Below are positions 23,392 to 29,139 of a stretch of DNA of 29,139 bases, piece after piece; within the stretch, counting starts at the first letter, position 1; each line of letters begins with the position of its first letter. Under the pieces are notes generated by a model. That model ran no database searches. It saw nothing but the letters and a program-made list of their open reading frames with translations, and had not been told where the DNA came from. Source of the DNA: JAWXBR01 sp034440235 (GTDB lineage Bacteria; Bacteroidota; Ignavibacteria; Kapaibacteriales; Kapaibacteriaceae); contig JAWXBR010000022.1 in the NCBI GenBank assembly GCA_034440235.1, positions 1 through 29,139 of the forward strand. Reading direction: 5' to 3'. The position numbers and the translations under genes were made by a program.

Positions 23392-23508
23392 GCCATCGTC
23401 CTCTTTTCCCCCGCCTGCAAGTCCTTCGATATGTTCTCGATCTTCGAAGAACGCGGACGCGTATACAAAGACTTAGTAAAGGGTCTCGCCCAAGAATGGC
23501 GACCATAA
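23392..23508 (+). pseudogene. Second, diverged copy of the murD 3' end
   Basis: In frame from 23392 this reads AIVLFSPACKSFDMFSIFEE, then RGRVYKDLVKGLAQEWRP and a TAA. It matches the last third-domain motif of MurD at 23062-23163 (DIVLFSPACKSFDMFSNFEE, RGRVFKESVSSLG) with many synonymous differences, so it is not a fresh duplication. The tails after RGRV differ. It has no start and no upstream MurD sequence. It may be the original murD 3' end displaced by recombination with a foreign allele, or the relic of an old second murD. Confidence 0.85.
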
Positions 23509-23543
23509 ATTATAGCCACGGCACACACGTTGTTTTTCAGCGA

Positions 23544-23564
23544 ATTACTAGCAGCGCTAGTGAT
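23544..23564. other. Stem-loop after the murD-tail copy
   Basis: ACTAGC (23547-23552) and GCTAGT (23556-23561) form a perfect stem with a 3-nt AGC loop, extendable by three more pairs including one G-T. A short AT-rich stretch follows, without a true T-run. It could be a weak terminator. The rest of 23565-23788 is AT-rich and I see no gene in it. Confidence 0.4.
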
Positions 23565-23788
23565 TTATATAGTGTCTAGCAACGCGCCAGATTGAAGTCG
23601 AAGTTCGCCTCTTCCCAGAATATAGGCGTGAAAAAATCAGGCTAGTTTAGGTGAAGAATATTTAATGATTTCGTAAAATTTCTTGCACTAGAAAAGAAAT
23701 TGTTATGCAGTTTGCCAGTGGATTCGTGCTGCAGCAATAGTCCGTTCGCGTTCTTTATTTTAAGCATATTTTCTAAAAGGAATAACTT

Positions 23789-24488
23789 GTGAGCCCTGTC
23801 TCACGGCGCATCATGGTTTTGAGCGCCCTATTGTTCACAAGCTGGCTGGCGTCAGCCGATCTTACAGCTGCGGTATATGACAGCTGCGGTATATGACAGT
23901 TGTCATTGCAACGGCTAGACAACAAGAAATGTTAACGTCTGCATCGGCGGTACGACATACAACATGAATGTCGACTTCTGTGAACAGAATTGACCCCCAC
24001 TTTTAAATGAAATCTGTACTGGGTCAGGGCAGCAGAATCGAATCTCAATGGTCCGCCGTATATGTTTCACTGGGAACAGACCAGTTGGCTATACCAATGC
24101 ACAGATTATTGGTTACATCATATGTGACATCAAAAATGTTGCATGTAGTTTTCCTTCTGCCAATCAGTGGGGTTTCGTCGTTCCGAATAACAGCGTGTAC
24201 TGCTGGACCTTCATGTCAACGGGTGTGTATCGAATGGACAAACCGACTTCTGTACAAGACGATGTCGTACACGCGAGAACAACTGAGCTGACAACGATGT
24301 CCCGTACTGCATTGATAGCCATGCTCAGCTCCAGCCCACTATCGAGCACAACGATTAGCAACCTATTAGGTATAACGGTGTTCGAGGGTCCGTCTTCGAT
24401 GCGGCTGTTACGCGTGCTCCCAACGGGTGTGTACACTATCTGCACCGACGGACATGCAAGAACCATTCTACTGACAGAGGATTTATGA
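23789..24488 (+). pseudogene. Decayed secreted protein, possibly T9SS cargo
   Basis: AAAGGA precedes GTG at 23789, which opens a signal peptide (MSPVSRRIMVLSALLFTSWL, ASADLTAAVYDS). A 16-bp tandem duplication then breaks the frame. If one copy is removed, a single frame continues to 24488, with a TAG at NG*TTRNVNVCIGGTTYN and a TGA shortly after. The readable remainder (RRICFTGNRPVGYTNAQIIG, CSFPSANQWGFVVPNNSVYC) is rich in Cys and Asn, as in extracellular proteins. The final LRVLPTGVYTICTDGHARTI resembles the last strands of a T9SS sorting domain. Three separate lesions make this a pseudogene. The first in-frame ATG after the lesions (24048) would give only an exported-less 146-residue fragment. 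Function is not recognised. Confidence 0.75.
23864..23895 (+). repeat. 16-bp tandem duplication causing a frameshift
   Basis: ACAGCTGCGGTATATG occurs at 23864-23879 and again at 23880-23895. Because 16 is not a multiple of three, it shifts the frame of the secreted-protein pseudogene and creates an immediate TGA. Confidence 0.95.
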
Positions 24489-24832
24489 GATATCTCGTCG
24501 TTCTGATCTGCCTGTTTATTCTTACTGGTAGTGAGCCCATGCCGGCAACTCCTGTAGAGGTTCTTACAATGAGTGTAACACCTACAGTTGTTAACGAGGA
24601 CTTTACTATTAAGATTTACAATGCGTACACGATGTTAGGTGGTATTCGGCGAGGACTCATAGCGGGATTGCAGGGGAATGTAATAGAAGACCTTACGTCC
24701 AATATTCTACAATCAAACCATGGGGTGCAGGAGATAAGCCGGAGCCTTCCCTATCAGGCACGGGGAGTTTACTTTATTGTGCTGGAGACCCAGATAGAAA
24801 CTATCACCATAAAAATTGTCAAGATGTGGTAG
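24485..24832 (+). CDS. Small secreted protein of unknown function
   Basis: This 115-residue ORF starts with a short signal sequence (RYLVVLICLFILTGSEPM). The rest is beta-rich: VEVLTMSVTPTVVNEDFTIK, then LPYQARGVYFIVLETQIETI and a final KIVKMW. The RGVYFIV strand followed by a last charged-hydrophobic strand is reminiscent of T9SS C-terminal sorting domains, so it could be a nearly bare sorting domain or the remnant of a larger cargo protein. Its ATG overlaps the stop of the pseudogene upstream (ATGA), so they were once one operon. I do not recognise a family. It is followed by 109 bp without a supported gene before the ABC operon. Confidence 0.55.
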   Translation: MRYLVVLICLFILTGSEPMPATPVEVLTMSVTPTVVNEDFTIKIYNAYTMLGGIRRGLIAGLQGNVIEDLTSNILQSNHGVQEISRSLPYQARGVYFIVLETQIETITIKIVKMW

Positions 24833-24941
24833 CTTTTGAAAGTCTCTCTGTCGAGTGACGCTTTACTCTAAGAACTGAGTGGTTTGCACGACTTTTCGTT
24901 GTCCTTCCATGAAAACATGCTGACGTTCGTTAACGCACCGC

Positions 24942-25853
24942 ATGAACGTGATAGAGCTTCGGGGGCTTCGCAAGAAGTTTGGTGATTTTACGGCTGTGGA
25001 TGGCCTGGACATTACTGTTCGCAAGGGCGACATCTATGGCTTTCTCGGGCCGAATGGTGCGGGGAAGAGCACGACGATTCGGATGATGCTCTCGCTGATA
25101 CGTCCGACCGAAGGCACGGTGCGCCTGTTCGGAGAGCCCCTTGCCGAGCATCGCGAGGCGCTCCTTAGCCGCATCGGTGCAATTGTGGAACGTCCGGACT
25201 TCTATAACTACCTGACGGCGTATCGCAACCTCGAGATGTTGGGGCGGCTAAGTCGTGCCGACGTGTCGCGCGCGAATATTATGCGGCTGCTGGGCGTAGT
25301 CGGACTCGACACACGTGCCATGAGCAAGGTGAAGACGTTCTCGCATGGCATGAAGCAACGCCTCGGCATTGCACAAGCACTACTGCATAACCCCGATCTG
25401 ATTGTGCTCGATGAGCCGACGACCGGACTCGATCCGCAGGGGATGGTGGACATCCGCGAACTGATTCTCGATTTGTCGCGCACACATTGCAAGACGATTT
25501 TCCTTTCGTCACACATTTTGCCCGAAGTCGAGCTGACCGCAACACGCATGGTAATCATCAACAAGGGCAAGGCAATTGTTGAGGGGGCTGTTCAGGACTT
25601 GCTGAACGCCGGCCGAATGAAGGTGACAATTGATGTTGCTGAACCCGAACTCGCAACTGCGTCGATACAACGCACACCATTCGCTAGTAGAATTGTTGGA
25701 AATGCAGAAGGCGCAATTGTACTTCTGCTCGAACGCGCAGAAATCGCAAACCTCGTGCAACACTTATCGTCCGAAGGAATTGCCATACACTCCGTTGTGC
25801 CAGTACGTTCACTCGAAGAATATTTCCTCGACCTGACGCGAATACCATCATGA
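24942..25853 (+). CDS. ABC transporter ATP-binding protein (ABC-2/BcrA-like)
   Basis: This 303-residue protein is the cytoplasmic motor of an ABC-2 exporter. Its nucleotide-binding domain has Walker A GPNGAGKST (36-44), the variant Q-loop region IVERPDFYNYLTAYRNLEML, signature FSHGMKQRL (133-141) in place of LSGGQ, Walker B LIVLDEPTTGLDP (153-165) and H-switch SSHIL. The Glu in the Q-loop region and the SHGMKQ signature are common in the BcrA/gliding-associated subgroup. The C-terminal 80 residues are a typical accessory domain. The stop overlaps a 23-codon ORF that bridges to the permease. Substrate cannot be told from sequence; antimicrobial export, lipid export and gliding-type functions are all possible. 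Confidence 0.93.
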   Translation: MNVIELRGLRKKFGDFTAVDGLDITVRKGDIYGFLGPNGAGKSTTIRMMLSLIRPTEGTVRLFGEPLAEHREALLSRIGAIVERPDFYNYLTAYRNLEMLGRLSRADVSRANIMRLLGVVGLDTRAMSKVKTFSHGMKQRLGIAQALLHNPDLIVLDEPTTGLDPQGMVDIRELILDLSRTHCKTIFLSSHILPEVELTATRMVIINKGKAIVEGAVQDLLNAGRMKVTIDVAEPELATASIQRTPFASRIVGNAEGAIVLLLERAEIANLVQHLSSEGIAIHSVVPVRSLEEYFLDLTRIPS

Positions 25854-25921
25854 TGCACACAAACAAACCAGCAGGCGTCATGTTCTTAACTATATCTACT
25901 GCTCTGCAGATGCTCGCATGA
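25850..25921 (+). CDS. 23-codon ORF bridging ATPase and permease
   Basis: ATG at 25850 overlaps the ATPase stop as ATGA, and its TGA at 25919-25921 overlaps the permease ATG at 25918 the same way. The peptide starts MMHTNKPAGVMF and ends in a hydrophobic stretch with LTISTALQMLA. It exactly fills the otherwise untranslated 64-bp gap, so ribosomes could pass from the ATPase to the permease without leaving the message. It may serve only translational coupling or make a tiny membrane peptide. Chance is possible for so short an ORF. Confidence 0.45.
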   Translation: MMHTNKPAGVMFLTISTALQMLA

Positions 25922-26757
25922 TCCTAACTGTGCTTCGTGTAGAACTCACAAAGGTCTTTAGCAAGTGGCGTACGATTATTGGCTTCTTGGTGATTGCCGT
26001 TATTGTGCCGGTGGTAATTGTGGCCATGAAGGTAGAAGGCATGCGGTTCTTCCAGTATTCGACGCAGGCGTTGCAAGATGCGTTCACGTTTACTGGAAAC
26101 CTGATGAATGGCTACACGATTAGCTACATCATACTAGGCATGTTGTACATCCATGTGCCATTCCTGACAACGCTTGTTGCGGGCGATATACTTGCAGGCG
26201 AAGCAACTGCGGGTACGTATCGTGTGCTCTTGACGCGTCCCGTTTCACGCTTCTCTGTCGTGACCGCCAAATGGATGGCATCGATGGTGTATGCGAACCT
26301 GCTTGTTCTGTTAATGGCCATACTTAGCATCGTTATCGGACTCCTTGTTCTTGGCACTGGTGAGTTACTCGTTGTGCGATCGCAGATTGTAATTCTTGCT
26401 CAGGACGACATTATATGGCGCCTTGCAAGCGCCTATGCATTTGCCGCATTGTCTATGTCGACCGTGGCTGCCATTGCATTTCTGTTTTCGTCGCTCGTCG
26501 AAAACGCAATAGGTCCGATCATGACCACCATGGGCATCATCATCGTGCTCACCATCCTCAGCTCAATCGACACGCCCCTTTTCGACCCCTTACGAAAAGT
26601 TGCTTTTACGTCGCACATGATTGGGTGGCGGTTCTTCTTCGACCAGGTCGTGGACTGGTCGCGCGTTAGCACGAGCGCCTTGGTGCTGGTCGGACACATC
26701 GTTGTGTGTTTTATCGCGACGCAGTTTATTATGCACCGAAAGGACATTCTTACGTGA
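25918..26757 (+). CDS. ABC-2 type transporter permease
   Basis: This 279-residue inner-membrane protein has about six hydrophobic segments, the first at roughly 20-38 (IIGFLVIAVIVPVVIVAM). It carries the ABC-2 features of a long polar loop after the first helix and the segment LVAGDILAGEATAGTYRVLL followed by TRPVSR, which contacts the ATPase in this family. Later segments include LLVLLMAILSIVIGLLVLG and IMTTMGIIIVLTILSSI. It pairs with the ATPase upstream through the short bridging ORF. At its end the stop overlaps a GTG (GTGA at 26754), which may also couple it to the LolA-like gene. One permease gene implies a homodimeric channel. Confidence 0.9.
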   Translation: MILTVLRVELTKVFSKWRTIIGFLVIAVIVPVVIVAMKVEGMRFFQYSTQALQDAFTFTGNLMNGYTISYIILGMLYIHVPFLTTLVAGDILAGEATAGTYRVLLTRPVSRFSVVTAKWMASMVYANLLVLLMAILSIVIGLLVLGTGELLVVRSQIVILAQDDIIWRLASAYAFAALSMSTVAAIAFLFSSLVENAIGPIMTTMGIIIVLTILSSIDTPLFDPLRKVAFTSHMIGWRFFFDQVVDWSRVSTSALVLVGHIVVCFIATQFIMHRKDILT

Positions 26758-26777
26758 TTCGATACGACAAACATCCA

Positions 26778-27605
26778 ATGAAGCACATGATAACATTTTC
26801 TAGAATGTCGGTTTTTGTCCTTGCTATCCTGACTATGACGTTGTCTACTCTCGCACAGAACGCGCAGAACGCGCAGCCGGCGCAGAGAGCACAAACTGTA
26901 CAGAGCATGCAGAGTGCACAGAGCATGCAGAGTGTGCAGAGTGTGCAGAGTGTGCAGAGTGTGCAGAGTGTGCAGAGTTTACTCGATATTATGAAGGGGC
27001 GCATGCAAGGGGTCAAGTCGTACAAGGCTTCGATGCGCATTAAGCTCGACATTCCGTTTTTGAAGGCGCCCGAGTCGACAGCGACGATGTACTACAAGGC
27101 TCCGGACAAAACACATATCGATGCGCCTGGATTTGCAATGCTGCCTAAGCGCGGAGCGGACGTGACTATTCAACGCGTGCTCGATAAGCCGTACGTAGCT
27201 GTTGATGCCGGACGTGACATGTTTCAGGGCGTGCTGATGCGCAAGGTGAAAATTCTGCCTACCGAAGAAGGTAGCGAGATTGCTGTTGCAACGGTGTGGA
27301 TGGACACAGCGCAGAACGTTCCGCGTAAGGTTGTCACCACAACAAAGCAGGGCGGAACAGTAACAGCAGAGCTTGTCTTCGACGATGCAAAAGCACGCGC
27401 GTTCTGTTTGCCCTCATACGTGAAGCTCATGTTCGACCTTGGTGCGTACGAGCTGCCAAAAACCATCAGTGGCGAGCTCGACAAACCCGCAACACAACCC
27501 GGCGAGAAGAAAGAAAAGTCATCGATGGCCATCGTCGAAATCTGGTACAGTGGGTACCAGATGAACATCCCGATCGCAGATGCCATTTTTGACGTGAAAC
27601 GTTAG
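26778..27605 (+). CDS. Periplasmic LolA-like protein with N-terminal QSV repeats
   Basis: From ATG 26778 (275 residues) the protein starts with a signal peptide (SVFVLAILTMTLSTLAQ). A low-complexity Q/A/S/V stretch follows, then a beta-rich domain: LLDIMKGRMQGVKSYKASMR, ATMYYKAPDKTHIDAPGFAM, VTIQRVLDKPYVAVDAGRDM, VATVWMDTAQNVPRKVVTTT, and WYSGYQMNIPIADAIFDVKR at the C-terminus. Strand pattern and the MYYKAPDKTHI signature resemble LolA-fold outer-membrane lipoprotein carriers or sorting proteins. Encoded behind an ABC-2 exporter, it may accept a lipid or lipoprotein on the periplasmic side (inference). GTG 26754, overlapping the permease stop, is an alternative start. A terminator follows. 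Confidence 0.7.
   Translation: MKHMITFSRMSVFVLAILTMTLSTLAQNAQNAQPAQRAQTVQSMQSAQSMQSVQSVQSVQSVQSVQSLLDIMKGRMQGVKSYKASMRIKLDIPFLKAPESTATMYYKAPDKTHIDAPGFAMLPKRGADVTIQRVLDKPYVAVDAGRDMFQGVLMRKVKILPTEEGSEIAVATVWMDTAQNVPRKVVTTTKQGGTVTAELVFDDAKARAFCLPSYVKLMFDLGAYELPKTISGELDKPATQPGEKKEKSSMAIVEIWYSGYQMNIPIADAIFDVKR
26901..26981 (+). repeat. Nine 9-bp in-frame repeats after the signal peptide
   Basis: Units of CAGAGTGTG type encode QSM, QSA and QSV triplets; five consecutive units from 26928 to 26972 are identical. Degenerate 9-bp units (AACGCGCAG) precede them. Copy number changes would lengthen or shorten the linker without shifting the frame. Confidence 0.95.
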
Positions 27606-27629
27606 TTATAACGACTTACGTCGATTATC

Positions 27630-27664
27630 CCGGGAGATAATGATTCCCGGAATCAACTTTTTTT
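27630..27664. terminator. Terminator between convergent LolA-like and xth genes
   Basis: CCGGGA (27630-27635) and TCCCGG (27645-27650) form a hairpin with a 9-nt loop, followed after seven bases by a T-run (27658-27664). It lies between convergent genes. It is oriented for the plus-strand operon and ends in the last codon of xth. Confidence 0.7.
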
Positions 27665-28433
27665 AGATGTGGACCACAATCCCCACCGGACAATGATCGC
27701 TGCCCATCACGTCTGGTTCTATCCAGGCGTTTTTGAGCGACGGCAATAGGTCTGGTGTCATCCAATGATAGTCGATGCGCCAACCGACGTTGCGCTCACG
27801 CGCGCGCGTGATTTGGTCCCAATACGAGTACTGCTCTGGCTCGTCGGGATGATACTCTCGAAAGCTGTCAACCCAGCCCTTGCCTGCAAGGTCGTCGAGT
27901 AATGCGCGTTCTTCGGGAAGGAAGCCCGTGGTTTTTTCGTTGGCTTTTGGACGTGCCAAGTCGATCTCTTTGTGGGCGATGTTGTAGTCGCCGCTGACGA
28001 TAATTTTCTTGCCTTCTTTGCGCTGTTGTTCGAGACGCGCGTATAGTGTCTCGTAGAACTTGAGCTTGAACGGCACGCGACTGTTCTCGCGTCCGCCATT
28101 CGGAAAGTAGATGTTGTATAGAGCCGTGTCGCCAAAGTGAAACTCCAGGACGCGTCCTTCGCAGTCGAACTCTTCACACTCAAGCACAGCGTTAACATGT
28201 GTTGGCTCCGCCCGTGTAAGTACACCAACGCCACTGTAACCTTTTTTACGACTGCAAGAGTGCCAATATGTGTGGTATCCGTCGAGCTGTTTAATCTCTT
28301 TCGGAATGTCAGCCTCGTCGGCCTTCGTTTCCTGTAACATGATGACGTCTGCCTTCGACGTCGCAACCCAGTCAAGAAAGCCCTTCTTTAACGCCGCACG
28401 AATACCGTTCACGTTCCACGAGTAGATCTTCAT
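27663..28433 (-). CDS. xth: Exodeoxyribonuclease III (AP endonuclease)
   Basis: This 256-residue Mg-dependent enzyme cuts abasic sites in base-excision repair and has 3'-5' exonuclease and 3'-phosphatase activity. Family signatures are KIYSWNVNGIRAALKKGF, IMLQETKADE (catalytic Glu), the strand YNIYFPNGGREN, VSGDYNIAHKEIDLARPK (catalytic Asp and Asn), WRIDYHWMTP, and the terminal GSDHCPVGI (catalytic Asp-His). Full length compared with ExoA/Xth relatives. Its ATG shares a base with the pyrE stop (TAATG), so the two are co-transcribed and translationally coupled although they act in different pathways. Confidence 0.96.
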   Translation of the reverse strand: MKIYSWNVNGIRAALKKGFLDWVATSKADVIMLQETKADEADIPKEIKQLDGYHTYWHSCSRKKGYSGVGVLTRAEPTHVNAVLECEEFDCEGRVLEFHFGDTALYNIYFPNGGRENSRVPFKLKFYETLYARLEQQRKEGKKIIVSGDYNIAHKEIDLARPKANEKTTGFLPEERALLDDLAGKGWVDSFREYHPDEPEQYSYWDQITRARERNVGWRIDYHWMTPDLLPSLKNAWIEPDVMGSDHCPVGIVVHI

Positions 28434-28966
28434 TACGAATTCTCCACAGATGCCTTGAGTTCAGACATGGTAAACAATGCTAACATAGTGTAGCCCGCTT
28501 CGCGTAGTGCGGCACGACCCTTTTGCTCCCTATCAATCACACATACGACGTGCGTGATGTTGGCGCCTAAGGCGCGCAGGTCTTCGCCGCTCATAACGAC
28601 CTGACCACCGCTGGTGACGACGTCTTCGATGATGAGGACGTTTTTGCCGGAGATGTCTGGACCTTCTGCGAGCTTGCACGTGCCGTATTCCTTGGCCTTC
28701 TTGCGCACAAACACTGCAGGTATGCCGGTTACTTGCGACAACAAGGCCGCAATCGAGACTCCACCGAGTTCGAGTCCGGCTAGATACTCTGTACCGTCCG
28801 GCACCAGAGCCCTAGCATGCTCCGCAATCTCTCGCAGCAATGCGGGGTCCGACTCGAACTGATACTTATCGAAATATTCGTTGCTTATCGTGCCACTGCG
28901 GAGCAGAAACTCCCCTGTCAAATGCGCGGTGTCGTAAATCTTGCGCGCCAGCTGTTCTTTAGTCAT
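28433..28966 (-). CDS. pyrE: Orotate phosphoribosyltransferase
   Basis: This 177-residue enzyme joins orotate to PRPP to give OMP in pyrimidine synthesis. The type I PRTase fold is clear: LLRSGTISNEYFDKYQFESD, LAGLELGGVSIAALLS, AVFVRKKAKEYGTCKLAEG (flexible catalytic loop with lysines), and the PRPP loop VLIIEDVVTSGGQ. The chosen ATG at 28966 (MTKEQLARKIYDTAHL) gives the normal N-terminus. The frame stays open upstream to 29083 only because it crosses a 31-bp repeat array, and ATG 28990 is a possible alternative. No Shine-Dalgarno lies directly before 28966. It is coupled to xth downstream. Confidence 0.94.
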   Translation of the reverse strand: MTKEQLARKIYDTAHLTGEFLLRSGTISNEYFDKYQFESDPALLREIAEHARALVPDGTEYLAGLELGGVSIAALLSQVTGIPAVFVRKKAKEYGTCKLAEGPDISGKNVLIIEDVVTSGGQVVMSGEDLRALGANITHVVCVIDREQKGRAALREAGYTMLALFTMSELKASVENS

Positions 28967-28982
28967 GCGCGAAAATACAAAG

Positions 28983-29139
28983 GCGGACATCCTTCCCTTG
29001 CGGGAATACAAAAGCGGACATCCTTCCCTTGCGAAAATACAAAAGCGGACATCCTTCCCTTGCGAAAACAAAAAAGCGGACATCCTTCCCTTGCGAAAAC
29101 AAAAAAGCGGACATCCTTCCCTTGCGAAAACAAAAAAGC
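28983..29139. repeat. 31-bp minisatellite upstream of pyrE
   Basis: Direct repeats start at 28983, 29014, 29045, 29076 and 29107, with a sixth starting at 29138 at the window edge. Each has the core GCGGACATCCTTCCCTTGCG followed by an A-rich stretch. The three units furthest from pyrE are the most alike. On the minus strand each unit presents AAGGGAAGGATG, a purine-rich stretch followed by an ATG. Because 31 is not a multiple of three, the frame changes from unit to unit. There are no spacers, so it is not a CRISPR array. Confidence 0.95.

Noticed and set aside
28983..29139. A second CRISPR array upstream of pyrE
   Set aside because: The 31-bp units are directly adjacent with no spacers.

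Overview
The window looks like chromosome from a bacterium of the Bacteroidota/Chlorobiota (FCB) assemblage. The best clue is a secreted glycoside-hydrolase-like protein (14509-15726) ending in a type IX secretion (T9SS) sorting domain with the NYPNPF motif. Several genes lack obvious Shine-Dalgarno sites, one transcript (arsR) looks leaderless, and housekeeping genes (murD, pyrE, xth, dprA, idi2) are mixed with decayed genes. An Ignavibacteria/Kapabacteria-like lineage is possible, but that is inference only.

Region 1 (1-12551) is a complete-looking subtype I-G (formerly I-U) CRISPR-Cas locus on the minus strand. The order is cas3 (helicase first, HD domain at the C-terminus), csb3, csb1, csb2, cas4-cas1, cas2, a leader of about 200 bp, then an array of at least 54 identical 36-bp repeats that runs off the left edge. 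The four joins from cas3 to cas4 overlap by 1-8 bp, so this is one translationally coupled operon. cas4 and cas1 are normally one fused gene in this subtype. Here one +1 frame change near position 5665 splits them and divides the Cas4 iron-sulfur ligands between two reading frames.

Region 2 (12552-14478), upstream of cas3, is a scar. A plus-strand relic of a DUF5995-like gene meets a minus-strand DUF1016/YhcG-type nuclease pseudogene whose catalytic core has been deleted. An intact paralog of the DUF5995-like gene follows. A 27-bp near-perfect palindrome lies inside the nuclease pseudogene.

Region 3 (14509-19344) holds the T9SS-exported TM1410/GH114-like protein, dprA, a minus-strand arsR-arsI operon with a readable promoter and operator, a truncated thioredoxin-like gene, a cation transporter and a frameshifted outer-membrane-protein remnant.

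Region 4 (19494-23508) is idi2, a polyprenyl diphosphate synthase and murD, followed by a diverged second copy of the murD 3' end. Region 5 (23789-24832) has a decayed secreted protein and a small secreted protein. Region 6 (24942-27605) is a coupled ABC transporter operon: ATPase, a 23-codon bridging ORF, permease, and a LolA-like periplasmic protein. Region 7 (27663-29139) is pyrE-xth on the minus strand, preceded by a 31-bp minisatellite that runs off the right edge.

In-frame tandem repeats recur in otherwise conserved genes: 21 bp in dprA, 36 bp in idi2 and 9 bp in the LolA-like gene. A 31-bp array lies upstream of pyrE. The genome seems prone to short tandem duplication. I see no tRNA, rRNA or transposase in the window.
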